A stretch of DNA of 64,000 nt from Pseudomonas marvdashtae (lineage in GTDB: Bacteria; Pseudomonadota; Gammaproteobacteria; Pseudomonadales; Pseudomonadaceae). The stretch is taken from assembly GCF_014268655.2 (NCBI RefSeq), contig NZ_JABWQX020000001.1, forward strand, positions 3,378,001-3,442,000. The letters are read 5' to 3'. Within the stretch, counting starts at the first letter, position 1; each line of letters starts with the position of its first letter. Under the pieces are notes generated by a model. The model worked only from the letters and a program-made list of their open reading frames with translations, was not told where the DNA came from and ran no database searches. This document shows, piece after piece, positions 1 to 12,600 of this stretch. Made by a program: the position numbers and the translations under genes.

Positions 1-298
1 AACTTTTCCTTTGTCATTGATTTCTCTATAAAAAAACGTGCATTAAGGCGAATTATGAAGCGTCCCGCATTAAGCCGCCACGCTCATCGGGAAGGCGCCG
101 TCTATTCCAAGCGCCACCCGGCACTCAATTTACGAGGGGCGGCAGTCTAAGGCCGAGTTGTGGCGTCAGCAACTGAAAACATGGGGAAAATGTCCGACAA
201 CCCCTACAAATGCTGTCTGACAGGCTAAAGGCGGTCATCGGAGTGCGTTTATAACAAGAAATTCAGTGCAATGGATGTATTAAGAAGACAAATGGCAA
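1..298. other. Non-coding left edge of the window
   Basis: No credible coding frame is visible on either strand here. The stretch is more AT-rich at its left end than the genes that follow. It lies downstream of the minus-strand inositol transporter operon, so it probably separates that operon from a gene outside the window. Confidence 0.5.
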
Positions 299-321
299 CG
301 CCACGCGGGTCAGGCGTGGCG
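299..321 (-). terminator. Candidate terminator after the inositol transporter operon
   Basis: A perfect 8-base stem, CGCCACGC with GCGTGGCG, is separated by a 7-base loop. On the minus strand it begins 22 bases past the permease stop codon. The tract that follows is only moderately T-rich, so termination may be weak or Rho-assisted. Confidence 0.4.
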
Positions 322-343
322 CGTTGTCGCATCGGCGGGAGGC

Positions 344-1366
344 CTAGCGCTTGAGTTTGCGTTTGTTGCGGTATTGGTCGATGACCACCGCGACCACAAT
401 GATCAGCCCCTTGATGATGTCCTGGATATAGGCATCGACGCCGACGAAGGTGAATCCGCTGGCCATCACCCCGAGGATCAGCGCACCGATCACCGTTCCG
501 GTGATGCGCCCCACCCCACCGGCAAGGCTGGTGCCGCCGATCACCGCCGCGGCAATCGCGTCCAGTTCATAGGACATGCCCATGCCGGCCTGCCCGGTCG
601 CCGCCCGCGCCGATGCCACCACCCCGGCCAGGCCCGCCAGCAACCCGGCGATGCTGTAGACAATCACCAAGTGACGCTTGACGTTGATGCCCGAGGTGCG
701 CGCCGCCTGCATGTTGCCGCCGATGGCGTAGGTGTATTTGCCGTACTTGGTGTAGCGCAAGGCGATGTGGAAGATCACCGCCACCACCAGGAAGATGATC
801 ACCGGCATCGCGCCGTGGCCGATGGCGGTGTAGGAATCGGACAACATGCTCACCGGCTGGCCTTCGGTGTAATAACGCGCCAGGCCACGGGCCGAGACCA
901 TCATGCCGAGGGTGGCAATAAAGGGCGGGATACCGGTCATGGCGATGATGCTGCCGTTGATGGCCCCGGCCAGCAAGCCAACGCCCAGTCCGGCGATCAC
1001 CGGGATCCACACCGGCAAGTCCGTCAGGGAAGGAAACACCGCTCGGGCGAAATCCGAAGTCTGGGCCAGGCTGGCGGCGATCATCGCCGACAACGCCAGC
1101 ACCGAGCCGGATGACAGGTCGATGCCAGTGGTGATGATCACCTGGGTCACGCCGATGGCCAGCAGGCCAATGATCGACACTTGCAGGATCATCAGTACCA
1201 GGCGCTGGGAGTTCATCAGGAAACTCTGGTCACGCATGATCCAACCGAACATCTCGAACACCAGGCCGATGCCGATCAGCACCAGGAAGATGCTCAGTTC
1301 CGTCGGCAGCCGCCGACGCGGCCTGGCCGGTGTGGCCGCAGGTTTGTTTTCCAGTATCGCGTTCAT
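344..1366 (-). CDS. Sugar (inositol-type) ABC transporter permease
   Basis: This is a membrane permease of the RbsC/BPD_transp_2 family, about 340 residues, with many hydrophobic helices and the EAA-like region typical of ribose/inositol importers. It is the last gene of a substrate-binding protein, ATPase, permease trio that follows the inositol catabolic genes, so it most likely imports myo-inositol (IatP-like). A GTG lies two codons upstream, but the AAGG motif is correctly spaced only for the ATG at 1366, so that start is used. The family assignment is firm; the substrate is inferred from context and from the IolR-type palindrome in front of the trio. Confidence 0.88.
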   Translation of the reverse strand: MNAILENKPAATPARPRRRLPTELSIFLVLIGIGLVFEMFGWIMRDQSFLMNSQRLVLMILQVSIIGLLAIGVTQVIITTGIDLSSGSVLALSAMIAASLAQTSDFARAVFPSLTDLPVWIPVIAGLGVGLLAGAINGSIIAMTGIPPFIATLGMMVSARGLARYYTEGQPVSMLSDSYTAIGHGAMPVIIFLVVAVIFHIALRYTKYGKYTYAIGGNMQAARTSGINVKRHLVIVYSIAGLLAGLAGVVASARAATGQAGMGMSYELDAIAAAVIGGTSLAGGVGRITGTVIGALILGVMASGFTFVGVDAYIQDIIKGLIIVVAVVIDQYRNKRKLKR

Positions 1367-1400
1367 AGCCACTCACCTTTTCTATTCGGACTGACGGGCA

Positions 1401-2954
1401 TCAGGACAAACCCGAGGCCAGTTGCATCACTCGTTCCTGGGTCGCTTCGCTGCGCTCGAGGGTGCCCATCAGGTCGCCTTCGTGCATCACCATGACCCGG
1501 TCGCTCATGCCCAGCACTTCGGGCAGTTCCGAAGAAATCATGATGACCGCCATGCCTTCGCTGGCGAGGTAGGAAATGAGCCGGTAGATCTCGGCCTTGG
1601 CGCCGACGTCGATGCCGCGTGTCGGCTCGTCGAGAATCAGGATCCGCGGGTTGGTCATCAGCCATCGGGCCAGCAAGGCCTTCTGCTGGTTCCCGCCAGA
1701 CAACGTGTCAATGCACTGCTCAAGGGACGGGGTCTTGACCCGCAACTTCTTGCACATGTCTTCACACAACGCACGCAGGGCCTTCTGCTGGATGAATCCA
1801 TTACCGACGTAATGGGGCAGCACTGCCATTTCCATGTTTTCCAGCACCGAAAGGCACGGAAACAGCCCGCTGAGCTTGCGGTCCTCGGTCAACAGCGCGA
1901 AGCCCTTCTCGATCGCCATGTGCGGGTCGGTGATGCGCACCGGTTGTCCGTCCAAGAGGATTTCGCCACCGGTGCTCGGCGTCACGCCGAAGATCGCCTC
2001 GGCGACGTTGGTCCGGCCCGAGCCCATCAGCCCGGCGATACCGAGGATCTCCCCGGCGTGCAGGTCGAACGATACCCCTTTGAAAATGCCGTCCAGGCTC
2101 AGGTCGCGTACCGACATCACCAGATCACCGATGGGTTTGTCGCGCACCGGGAACAGCTGGCTCAGTTCACGCCCGACCATCATCGAAATCAGGCTGTCGC
2201 CGTCCATGCTGTCGGCCCGTTGCAGGCCGATGTACGCGCCGTCACGAAACACCGCCACTTCATCGGCGATGGCGAACACTTCATTCATTTTGTGGGTGAT
2301 ATAGATGATGCCCTTACCTTGGGACTTGAGGTCGGCAATGATCGAGAACAAGTGGGCGACTTCCGTCTCGGTGATGGCCGAGGTCGGCTCGTCCATGATC
2401 AGGATGTCGGAGTCGTACGAAACAGCCTTGGCGATCTCGACCATCTGCCGCTCGGCGATGCTCAGGTTGCCCACCTGCTCTTCGGGGTCGAGCTTGATCC
2501 GCAGGCGCTCCAGCAACCGGGCGGTGCAGCGGTGCATTTCGCCGTGGTCGACCATGTGCAGGCCGTTGAGCTGTTCGCGGCCGATCCAGATGTTCTCGGC
2601 GATGCTCATGTGCGGCATCAGGTTCAGTTCCTGATGGATCATCGCGATCCCGGCCTGCAAGGCCGCCAGGGGCGTGTCGAAAGTGACCGGCTTGCCGCGC
2701 AGGCGCAGTTCACCGGCGTCCGGCTGGTAGATGCCGGCGATGATTTTCATCAAGGTGGATTTGCCTGCGCCGTTTTCACCCATCAGGGCCAGCACCGAGC
2801 CGGGGCGTACCCGCAATTGCACGTCGGACAAGGCCACCACGCCGGGAAATCCTTTGCTGACGTTAATGACTTCCAACAGGTACGGTTCGTCAGGTATTGC
2901 GCCCGGTTGGAACATTGTCACCGGGACGCTCGAAGCAGTCGCTGAAGCGAACAT
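1401..2954 (-). CDS. Sugar (inositol-type) ABC transporter ATP-binding protein
   Basis: This 517-residue protein has two ABC domains in tandem, as in RbsA/MglA-type sugar importers. The N-terminal domain carries a Walker A motif, GENGAGKST, near residue 60 and a Walker B DEPTSAI motif. The second domain has a degenerate Walker [10 protein letters not shown], which is usual for this family, and an intact LSGGNQQK signature. It should energise import through the downstream permease using the upstream periplasmic binding protein. The start is preceded by an AGGGAG motif about ten bases upstream. The likely substrate is inositol, judged from the neighbouring iol genes. Confidence 0.9.
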   Translation of the reverse strand: MFASATASSVPVTMFQPGAIPDEPYLLEVINVSKGFPGVVALSDVQLRVRPGSVLALMGENGAGKSTLMKIIAGIYQPDAGELRLRGKPVTFDTPLAALQAGIAMIHQELNLMPHMSIAENIWIGREQLNGLHMVDHGEMHRCTARLLERLRIKLDPEEQVGNLSIAERQMVEIAKAVSYDSDILIMDEPTSAITETEVAHLFSIIADLKSQGKGIIYITHKMNEVFAIADEVAVFRDGAYIGLQRADSMDGDSLISMMVGRELSQLFPVRDKPIGDLVMSVRDLSLDGIFKGVSFDLHAGEILGIAGLMGSGRTNVAEAIFGVTPSTGGEILLDGQPVRITDPHMAIEKGFALLTEDRKLSGLFPCLSVLENMEMAVLPHYVGNGFIQQKALRALCEDMCKKLRVKTPSLEQCIDTLSGGNQQKALLARWLMTNPRILILDEPTRGIDVGAKAEIYRLISYLASEGMAVIMISSELPEVLGMSDRVMVMHEGDLMGTLERSEATQERVMQLASGLS

Positions 2955-3028
2955 GGTCAGGTACTCCCTTGGCGAGGTCGGCGCGGCGACCTCGCCTGTT
3001 TATTGTTGTGGTAAAAACAGCTGGAACG

Positions 3029-3955
3029 TCACTTGAACTGATCGACGTTCTCCGGCGTGATCAAGCGGTACGGCACCCACACGGACTGCTCGACCGGCTG
3101 TTTCTTGACCATTTTTACCGCGGTGTCGATGGAGCCGTCGGCCTGGCCCTTGGCGTCCTGGAACACCGAGACGGCCATTTCGCCTTTCTTGATGGCGTTC
3201 AAGCCGTCCGGCGTGCCATCGACCCCGGCAATCAATACGCTGCCTTTCTTGGTGCCCGCTTGCTTGAGCGCCATGGCCGCACCGATGGCCATCTCGTCGT
3301 TGTTCGACACCACCGCCTGGAATTCCCGGCCCTGGGTCAGCCAGTCGTTGACCAGGGTCATGCCCTTGTCCCGGGACCAGATACCGGTCTGTTCCTGTTC
3401 GATCTTGATACCAGGGTACTTGGCCAGTACTTCCTTGACGCCCTTGGTACGGTTGGTGGTGGAGTTGTTGGCCAGGTCGCCCAGCAGGATCACGATGTCG
3501 CCCTTGCCGCCCATTTTGTCGGCCAGGTACTGCATCTGCATGCGCCCGGCCTCCAGGTCATCCGAGGCAACGGTGACCACGCCGGCGGGCAGTTTCATGT
3601 CGTCGGGACGACGGTTGACGTAGACCAGCGGAATGCCTGCGGCCACGGCGGCCTTGGTGATGCGCTGGGTCGCGGCGGTGTCCACCGGGTTGACGATGAT
3701 CGCGTCGACCTTCTGACTGATGAAGCTTTCCACCTGGCTCAGTTGCTTGACCACGTCGCTGCGCGCGTCCTCGAACTGCAAGGTGACGCCGTCCGGCAGG
3801 GCCTTGGCTTTCTTGTCCATGGATTCGCGCAGGTAGGTCAGCCAGGTGTCATCGAACTGAGACATGCTGACACCGATCTTCAGGTCCGCCAGGGCAGCGC
3901 CACTGGCGAGCATCAACGACAGGGCCAGCGAGGCAAAACGGGTCTTGGTCTTCAT
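3029..3955 (-). CDS. Periplasmic sugar (inositol-type) ABC transporter substrate-binding protein
   Basis: This 308-residue protein belongs to the ribose-binding-protein-like family (Peripla_BP_4). It opens with a clear Sec signal peptide: charged MKTKTR, a hydrophobic core and an ALA cleavage site near residue 23. The mature part begins with the family-typical LKIGVSMSQFDDTW. It is the first gene of the transporter trio and should bind the sugar in the periplasm. An IolR-type palindrome lies 312 bases upstream, next to the end of the preceding gene, giving a long leader. Identity as an inositol-binding protein (IbpA-like) is inferred from context. Confidence 0.9.
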   Translation of the reverse strand: MKTKTRFASLALSLMLASGAALADLKIGVSMSQFDDTWLTYLRESMDKKAKALPDGVTLQFEDARSDVVKQLSQVESFISQKVDAIIVNPVDTAATQRITKAAVAAGIPLVYVNRRPDDMKLPAGVVTVASDDLEAGRMQMQYLADKMGGKGDIVILLGDLANNSTTNRTKGVKEVLAKYPGIKIEQEQTGIWSRDKGMTLVNDWLTQGREFQAVVSNNDEMAIGAAMALKQAGTKKGSVLIAGVDGTPDGLNAIKKGEMAVSVFQDAKGQADGSIDTAVKMVKKQPVEQSVWVPYRLITPENVDQFK

Positions 3956-4266
3956 GAACGGTCTTACTCCACATTCTTGTTGGTTTTATGGATAAGGCGT
4001 GACGGATTCAGGAACGCGGCAAACGCACGATCGGCGCGCCGGGCATGCAACAGACCACGGCGTCCTTGCGCTGGATGCACAGGGATTCAAGCAAGGGAAG
4101 GATTGCGGACAGGCGCAAGGACAATGGCAGGTGAAACGCAGAGCGGTTGAAGGTTTTCATCGACGGTACCTGGCTGTGTTTCTTGTTTTTGTTTAGTTCG
4201 TCGTCTATTCAAGGCGGGCCTGGATAAACGCGAACAGGGTTGTCGGTCACCTGGAATCGACTTTAT
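3956..4266. other. Long leader of the inositol transporter operon
   Basis: No convincing gene is seen in this gap of about 310 bases. It lies between the candidate IolR operator at 4267-4282 and the start of the substrate-binding protein, so a transcript starting near the operator would carry a long untranslated leader. The frames that are open here show no family resemblance. Confidence 0.4.
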
Positions 4267-4282
4267 TGGAAAATATTTTCCA
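4267..4282. promoter_or_regulatory. Candidate IolR operator for the transporter operon
   Basis: A perfect 16-base palindrome, TGGAAAATATTTTCCA, contains GGAA-N6-TTCC. That is the motif described for RpiR-type IolR repressors of inositol genes in rhizobia (recalled). A related palindrome occurs between iolC and iolR at 14811-14826. It sits two bases beyond the stop of the IolW-like gene, in a short AT-rich patch upstream of the transporter trio. Confidence 0.65.
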
Positions 4283-4284
4283 TA

Positions 4285-5355
4285 TCAACTCATTTTAGAA
4301 TTTAATTCGTTTTTTATTCCATGGCCGACAGGCGTGGATAAACACACCACGCTGCCCTGCTCCGCACTCTGCCTTGCAGCGTCCAGCACATGGGTCGTGG
4401 CCAAGGCATCGCGGGCCGCTACCGGCAGAGGGCCGTCGCCCTGCAACGCGGCTTGGAGGCGTTGGTAGAACGCCAGCCAGCAACCTCGCTCCGAGGCCAC
4501 GCGCTCTCGTTCGGCACCGTGTTCGAACCAGCCCCAGCGCCGATGTTCCTCGGCGCCCCAGCGCTCGCCCTCGGTGGCCGGGCTCAGGCCCGCCAATGCC
4601 TGGGCTTCTTGTCCATCGAGGCCTTCGACGGTATAGCAGCCTTGCGTGCCGCTGACCCGAAAGCGTGGGCGCGGCGCGTTTTGCAGGCAGCTACCGCTCA
4701 GGTGTGATACCACGCCGTTTACGTGGCTCAGTGACAGAAAAAAACCGTTGTCGTAGGCCTGGCCCGGCTGTCGATAATCCAGCTCGGCGTACACCCGTGC
4801 CACCGGGCCGAACAATTGCAGCGCCTGATCCACCAGATGGCTGCCCAGGTCCCGCAGGAACCCACCGCCGCTGCCTTTGCCCACCGATGTGGGGGAGTAG
4901 CGTTCGACACTCGATTCAAACCTAACGATTTGCCCCAAGGCGCCGGATGCCAGCAATTTTCGAACCGTCAGGAAATCCGAATCCCAGCGACGGTTCTGGT
5001 ACACGGTCAACGGCACATTGCCCTGCTCGGAGGCCAATACCATCGCTTCGGCCTGGGCGGCATCGGCGGCGAAAGGCTTGTCGCTGACCACCGCCACGCC
5101 ACGCTCGATCGCCTCCATCACAATGACGGGACGTCCATCCAAGGGCGTGGAAACCACCACGGCGTCGACGCCGGCCGCCACCAACTGTTCGAGGCTGTCG
5201 AACGGCTGGGCGTGTGGATGTTCGGTCGCCAATTGCTGGCGCCGCTCGGCGGACCGGGTCACCACGCCAACAAACGTAGCCCCCGGCAGACTGCTGATCA
5301 GCGGCGCATGAAAAAACCGTCCGCCCTTGCCATAGCCCACTAATCCGATTCGCAT
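4285..5355 (-). CDS. Gfo/Idh/MocA oxidoreductase, scyllo-inositol dehydrogenase (IolW-like)
   Basis: This 356-residue NAD(P)-dependent dehydrogenase has an N-terminal Rossmann motif, GLVGYGKGGRFFHAPL, a DKP variant of the usual EKP motif near residue 97, and a C-terminal Gfo/Idh/MocA domain. The words YQNRRWDSDFLT and RDLGSHLVDQAL resemble Bacillus subtilis IolW (YvaA), an NADP-dependent scyllo-inositol dehydrogenase, better than IolG. It is 33 bases downstream of iolG in the same operon, so it probably interconverts scyllo-inositol and scyllo-inosose to feed the iol pathway. The exact stereoisomer used cannot be told from sequence. Confidence 0.78.
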   Translation of the reverse strand: MRIGLVGYGKGGRFFHAPLISSLPGATFVGVVTRSAERRQQLATEHPHAQPFDSLEQLVAAGVDAVVVSTPLDGRPVIVMEAIERGVAVVSDKPFAADAAQAEAMVLASEQGNVPLTVYQNRRWDSDFLTVRKLLASGALGQIVRFESSVERYSPTSVGKGSGGGFLRDLGSHLVDQALQLFGPVARVYAELDYRQPGQAYDNGFFLSLSHVNGVVSHLSGSCLQNAPRPRFRVSGTQGCYTVEGLDGQEAQALAGLSPATEGERWGAEEHRRWGWFEHGAERERVASERGCWLAFYQRLQAALQGDGPLPVAARDALATTHVLDAARQSAEQGSVVCLSTPVGHGIKNELNSKMS

Positions 5356-5388
5356 GAAAATCCCTTATGCAATTTCTATAGGAACGTC

Positions 5389-8362
<2,974 letters not shown>

Positions 8363-8374
8363 GCTTGCACCTTA

Positions 8375-8411
8375 TCTGGAATGCAGGTCTGGAATGCAGT
8401 CTGGAATGCAA
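8375..8411. repeat. Three tandem 12-13 base repeats in the iolD leader
   Basis: The unit TCTGGAATGCAG occurs three times in a row on the plus strand (8375-8387 with one extra G, 8388-8399, and 8400-8411 ending in A). The array lies 13 to 49 bases upstream of the iolD ATG, in the gap after iolI. Each unit contains one GGAA half-site of the kind seen in the two IolR-type palindromes, but no partner half-site. Confidence 0.8.
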
Positions 8412-8467
8412 TTGGCGGCGCTCGGTTTCGGTTCCCCTTGCAGAGCCCGGCCAGATCGGCAGTCGCG

Positions 8468-9289
8468 TCAGGCCTGGGAGCTTTTCAGGTGATTCATGCT
8501 CGCCCCTAGTGCCTGGCGGATATCGGCCAGTTCATGGACGCTTTCGGCAAACGGCTCGAAGGACAAGTAGCCTTCATAACCTGCGGCCCGCAGCGCTTCG
8601 ATCTGCCCAGCGTTGCCGAGGATGTCGGCCTCGCCGACCAGCACCCGATGACCGTCGCGAATGGTCGCCAACGGTGCCTGGGCATCCTCGACGCCGGAGA
8701 TGTGCACCAGCCCGGTCAGTTCAGGGAAAAACTCCTCCTCGCCCGCCAAGTAATGATGAAAGGTGTCATGCACCAGGCGGAACACATCCAGCCCGCCGAT
8801 GGCCTTGATCGCTTCCACTGCCGTGCGCTTGCGCCGCAATGAACACTCTTCGAAACCCAGCGGCTCGATGAAGCCGTAGATGCCAAAGGCGCGCAGGATC
8901 GGTGCCAGCTCACTGAGCGAGGTCCGCAGCCCCGCCGCGCGCTCGGCCTCGCTGCGCGGGTCGGCGCGGTCGTTGAGCGGGCACATCACCAGCCCCTCGG
9001 CGCCGCATTCACGGGCGTAGTCAGCCAATCGCACGGCCTGGGTGCGGCGCTCCTCGTTCCACACATCGAAGGGGTACAGGGCGTTGATCGACAGCACCTT
9101 GATGCCGCGTTCCTCGCACAGTTCACGGACCCGGGCCGGCGGCATGCCGTCTTCGATCTCGACGCCCTTCAAGTCGTTGCGGATCTCAATGGCATCGGTT
9201 TTCAACGCCAGGGCCAGGTCGATGAACGCCGGCAGTGACAGGCGCGGGGCAACCATTCGGTTCAAGGCAAAACGCAGGGGCTTGTTCAT
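8468..9289 (-). CDS. iolI: Inosose isomerase (2-keto-myo-inositol isomerase), TIM barrel
   Basis: This 273-residue protein is a xylose-isomerase-like TIM barrel (AP_endonuc_2) of the IolI type, expected to interconvert inosose isomers using a divalent metal. The barrel shows the metal-site pattern with GFIEPLGFEE, LVHDTFHHYL, HISGVED and a terminal YLSFEPF. It sits between mmsA/iolA and iolD. An in-frame ATG eight codons upstream exists, but the ATG at 9289 has a GGAGGGAG ribosome site and begins MNKPLRFALN. The site is overlapped by AACAACAA, a possible Crc/Hfq target. Confidence 0.87.
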   Translation of the reverse strand: MNKPLRFALNRMVAPRLSLPAFIDLALALKTDAIEIRNDLKGVEIEDGMPPARVRELCEERGIKVLSINALYPFDVWNEERRTQAVRLADYARECGAEGLVMCPLNDRADPRSEAERAAGLRTSLSELAPILRAFGIYGFIEPLGFEECSLRRKRTAVEAIKAIGGLDVFRLVHDTFHHYLAGEEEFFPELTGLVHISGVEDAQAPLATIRDGHRVLVGEADILGNAGQIEALRAAGYEGYLSFEPFAESVHELADIRQALGASMNHLKSSQA

Positions 9290-9296
9290 TGTTGTT
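9289..9296 (-). promoter_or_regulatory. Possible Crc/Hfq (CA motif) site at the iolI start
   Basis: The sequence AACAACAA fits the AAnAAYAA motif bound by Hfq/Crc in pseudomonads to block translation. It lies directly between the ribosome site and the iolI ATG, and its last A is the first base of the start codon. Similar words occur at the iolE and iolC starts. Such short A-rich words can arise by chance. Confidence 0.35.
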
Positions 9297-9321
9297 CTCC
9301 CTCCGGCATTCATTTAATGAG

Positions 9322-10824
9322 TTATTGGGCAGTGGGCATGCTGAACTCAGGACCCTTGGCGATGCTGTCCGGCCAGCGCTGCATCACGCTCTTGTAGCGA
9401 CTGTAGAAGCGCAGGCCTTCTTCGCCGTAGGCATGGTGATCGCCGAACAGCGAACGCTTCCAGCCTCCAAAGGAATGCCAGGCCATGGGCACCGGAATCG
9501 GTACGTTGATGCCCACCATGCCAACCTTGATGCTGCGGGCAAACGCCCGGGCGATGCCGCCGTCGCGGGTGAAGCACGACACGCCATTGCCAAACTCATG
9601 GGCGTTGATCAACGCCACCGCCGTGGCGAAATCCGGCACACGAACGATCCCCAGCACCGGGCCGAAAATCTCTTGCTGGTAGATGCTCATCTGGGCAGTT
9701 ACCTGATCGAACAGCGTCGCCCCGACAAAAAATCCCTGCTCGGCCCCCGGCACCTTGAAGCCCCGACCGTCGACGATCAGCCGCGCACCCTCGGCCACGC
9801 CGGCGTCGATGAAACCTTCCACCTTGGCCTTGTGCTCGGCAGTGACCAACGGCCCCATGTCGGTGCCGGCCTGCTGACCGTTGCCGACCTTCAACTGGTC
9901 GATACGCGGCAGCAAGCGAGCGATCAGTTCATCGCCGACGTCGCCCACCGCCACGGCAATGGAAATCGCCATGCAACGCTCGCCTGCCGAACCGTAGGCC
10001 GCGCCGATCAGCGCGTCCGCCGCCTGATCAAGGTCAGCATCGGGCATGACGATCATGTGATTTTTCGCCCCGCCCAGGGCCTGTACCCGCTTGCCGTTCG
10101 CGGTGCCCTGCTGGTGGATGTATTCGGCGATGGGGGTGGAGCCGACAAAAGAAATCGCCTCGATGTCCGGATGCTGCAACAGCGCATCCACGGCCGTCTT
10201 GTCGCCCTGGACCACGTTGAAAACCCCGTCCGGCAAGCCCGCCTCCGTCAGCAACCGAGCCATCAACAGGCTGGCGGACGGGTCGCGCTCCGAAGGCTTG
10301 AGAATGAAACAGTTGCCGGCGACCAATGCCAGGGGAATCATCCACAACGGCACCATCACCGGAAAGTTGAACGGTGTCACGCCGGCGCACACGCCCAAGG
10401 GCTGGCGCAGGTTCCAGTTGTCGATGCCGCCGCCGATGTTGTCGCTGAAATCGGTCTTGAGCAGGCTCGGTGCACCACAGGCGTACTCGACGATTTCGAT
10501 GCCGCGGGTGACTTCGCCGTGGGCGTCGGACAGCACCTTGCCGTGTTCGCGACTGATGATTTGCGCCAGTTCGTCATGATGACGGTCCAGTAGTTCCTTG
10601 AACTTGAACATGACGCGCGAACGGCGCAATGACGACTGTTCGGACCAGACCGGGAACGCCGAGAGCGCCGACGCGACCGCCGCTTCGACGGTCCCCGGTT
10701 CGGCCAGCGCCACCCGAGCCTGCACCGCGCCGGTGGCTGGGTTGAAGACATTGCTGAACCGGGCGGCGTCGTTGTCATGCACGCGACCGTTGATGTAATG
10801 GCCTATAACCGGGGTGTCGCTCAT
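9322..10824 (-). CDS. mmsA: CoA-acylating methylmalonate-semialdehyde dehydrogenase
   Basis: This is a 500-residue aldehyde dehydrogenase of the CoA-acylating MmsA/IolA type. It shows the TPFNFPVM motif near residue 150, the NAD-site word [12 protein letters not shown], and a nucleophilic cysteine at about residue 284 in [11 protein letters not shown]. The general-base glutamate of hydrolytic ALDHs is replaced in GGAKNHM, as expected for the CoA-dependent family. In inositol catabolism it converts malonate semialdehyde to acetyl-CoA (IolA role). The gene lies inside the iol operon, 30 bases after iolB. Confidence 0.92.
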   Translation of the reverse strand: MSDTPVIGHYINGRVHDNDAARFSNVFNPATGAVQARVALAEPGTVEAAVASALSAFPVWSEQSSLRRSRVMFKFKELLDRHHDELAQIISREHGKVLSDAHGEVTRGIEIVEYACGAPSLLKTDFSDNIGGGIDNWNLRQPLGVCAGVTPFNFPVMVPLWMIPLALVAGNCFILKPSERDPSASLLMARLLTEAGLPDGVFNVVQGDKTAVDALLQHPDIEAISFVGSTPIAEYIHQQGTANGKRVQALGGAKNHMIVMPDADLDQAADALIGAAYGSAGERCMAISIAVAVGDVGDELIARLLPRIDQLKVGNGQQAGTDMGPLVTAEHKAKVEGFIDAGVAEGARLIVDGRGFKVPGAEQGFFVGATLFDQVTAQMSIYQQEIFGPVLGIVRVPDFATAVALINAHEFGNGVSCFTRDGGIARAFARSIKVGMVGINVPIPVPMAWHSFGGWKRSLFGDHHAYGEEGLRFYSRYKSVMQRWPDSIAKGPEFSMPTAQ

Positions 10825-10854
10825 GGTGCGGGTTCTCCGTGCGGATTCTGTGGG

Positions 10855-11664
10855 TCAGAGGTCGAGCAGCCAGCTGTGCTGCGGATCGTTATGGAACTGC
10901 CAGACCCGCTTCGGACCGGCCATGACGTTCAGGTAGTAAGACTCGTACCCGTAAGGCACGCTGACCGGGTGATAACCCTTGGGTACGACCACCAGATCGC
11001 TGTTTTCCACGGCCATGGCCTGGTCGATGCTGCGGTCGTCGGTATAGACCCGCTGGAACACGAAGCCCTGGGACGGGTTGACCTGGTGGTAATAGGTCTC
11101 TTCAAGAAAGCTTTGATGCGGCAAGTCATCGGTGTCGTGCTTGTGCGGCGGGTAGCTGGACGAATGACCTGACGGCGTGCGCACTTCCACCACCAGCAGC
11201 GAATGGGCCGGTTCGCTGTCGGGCAGGATGTCGCAGACGTAGCGGGTATTGGCGCCCTTGCCGCGCACACTGCGCTTCATGCTCTCGGGACGGATCAGCC
11301 GTGGCCCGTATTCATTCGAGGCAGCACCCGGCGCTGCGCACACCGCCACCTGCACGTCGCTCAACGCGGTGACCTGGGCCTGGCTGCCGGGCGGCAGGTA
11401 CGCGGCGTAAGGGGATTTATCCTCGAACACTGACTGGCGATCGCCGAGGTTGTCCCAGTCGAAGGCGCCCTGTCCCGGCGCTTCGCCCTTGAGATGGATA
11501 CGGCCGCTGAGCAGTACCACGCACAACTCCTTGTCCCCGGCAGCCACCGGAAGGGTTTCGCCAAGGCTCAGGCGGTAAGCGCCGAAACCGACGTATTCCA
11601 GCGCGTCGCGCGGCAGTTCGACCATGGTTCGGCCGCCAGGATTGCTCTTGATCAAAAGGCTCAT
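10855..11664 (-). CDS. iolB: 5-deoxy-glucuronate isomerase
   Basis: IolB isomerises 5-deoxy-glucuronate to 2-deoxy-5-keto-gluconate. The 269-residue cupin-like protein carries the family words GHSSSYPPHKHDTDD, EETYYHQVNPSQGF and PKGYHPVSVPYGYESYYLNVMAG; the histidines belong to the metal site. Its ATG overlaps the iolE stop codon in an ATGA, indicating translational coupling. The longer in-frame extension upstream runs through iolE and is not used. Confidence 0.94.
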   Translation of the reverse strand: MSLLIKSNPGGRTMVELPRDALEYVGFGAYRLSLGETLPVAAGDKELCVVLLSGRIHLKGEAPGQGAFDWDNLGDRQSVFEDKSPYAAYLPPGSQAQVTALSDVQVAVCAAPGAASNEYGPRLIRPESMKRSVRGKGANTRYVCDILPDSEPAHSLLVVEVRTPSGHSSSYPPHKHDTDDLPHQSFLEETYYHQVNPSQGFVFQRVYTDDRSIDQAMAVENSDLVVVPKGYHPVSVPYGYESYYLNVMAGPKRVWQFHNDPQHSWLLDL

Positions 11665-12554
11665 GCCGGGATCCTCTCTTGCAACAGGGCACGCAGCGTG
11701 TCGTAGCCCTTCTTGGCGTAGATATAACTCGGCGCCACCGCGGGGTCCTGCTCGGCTTCCACCACCAGCCACCCCTGATAATCGGCAGCCAGCAGCACGT
11801 CCAGCAAGGCGGCGAAATCGATATCGCCATCCCCCGGCACCGTGAACGTGCCATTGATGATGCAGTCAGGGAAACTCCAGAGGTTGTTGCGCGCCAGTTG
11901 CACAACAGGTTTGCGCACGTCCTTGAAGTGCACATGGCAGATGCGCTCGATGTGTTTGCGCAGCACTTGCAACGGTTCGCCGCCGCCCATGTAGCAATGG
12001 CCCGAGTCGAACAACAGGCCGACCTCGCTGCCGGTCAAGGCCATGAGTTTGTCGATGTCCGAAGGTGATTCGACGTAGGCACCCATGTGGTGGTGATACG
12101 CCAGGCGCACGCCTTGGGACAGCGTGAAGCGCGCCAGTTCGGTCAGCTTGTCGGCGTAGGTTTGCCAGGCTTCGTCGGTATGAAAGCGTGGCCGTTCGAT
12201 CAACGGGATGCGCTGGCCCTGGATGGAATCGGCGACTTCGCCGTAGACCAGCACCGTCGCGCCGTTCTGCGCCAACAGCTCGACATGGCTGGCGATCGCG
12301 TCGATTTCCTCGGCCGCCGAACGTCGCGCGAGGCGGCTGGAGTACCAGCCGGAGACCAACGCCAAATCATATGGACGCAACACGTCCCCGACGCCCTTGG
12401 CATCCTTGGGGAATTTGCCGTTGAGCTCAAAACCTTCGTAGCCGATTTCCTTGCCTTCGCTCAGCGCCGTGCTCAACGGCGTCTCGCCACCCAGGGACGG
12501 CAAGTCGTCGTTGCTCCAGGAAATCGGGTTGATGCCAATTCGAATAGCGGGCAT
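11661..12554 (-). CDS. iolE: Inosose dehydratase
   Basis: IolE removes water from scyllo-inosose to give the cyclic diketone used by IolD. The 297-residue TIM-barrel protein begins MPAIRIGINPISWSNDD, as usual for IolE, and has LLFDSGHCYMGG and HVHFKDVR metal-binding stretches. The upstream extension is rejected because AAGGTG precedes the ATG at 12554 and the extension runs into REP DNA. A perfect AACAACAA word lies beside the ribosome site, suggesting Crc/Hfq control. Confidence 0.94.
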   Translation of the reverse strand: MPAIRIGINPISWSNDDLPSLGGETPLSTALSEGKEIGYEGFELNGKFPKDAKGVGDVLRPYDLALVSGWYSSRLARRSAAEEIDAIASHVELLAQNGATVLVYGEVADSIQGQRIPLIERPRFHTDEAWQTYADKLTELARFTLSQGVRLAYHHHMGAYVESPSDIDKLMALTGSEVGLLFDSGHCYMGGGEPLQVLRKHIERICHVHFKDVRKPVVQLARNNLWSFPDCIINGTFTVPGDGDIDFAALLDVLLAADYQGWLVVEAEQDPAVAPSYIYAKKGYDTLRALLQERIPA

Positions 12555-12567
12555 GGCTGCACCTTTT

Positions 12568-12575
12568 TTGTTGTT
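12568..12575 (-). promoter_or_regulatory. Possible Crc/Hfq (CA motif) site before iolE
   Basis: AACAACAA, a perfect AAnAAYAA word, lies in an A-rich run immediately upstream of the iolE ribosome site. In pseudomonads such sites mediate catabolite repression of non-preferred carbon sources. Two other genes of this operon carry similar words at their starts. Confidence 0.4.
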
Positions 12576-12600
12576 TTCTCTAATGTTCAACCGATCACCT

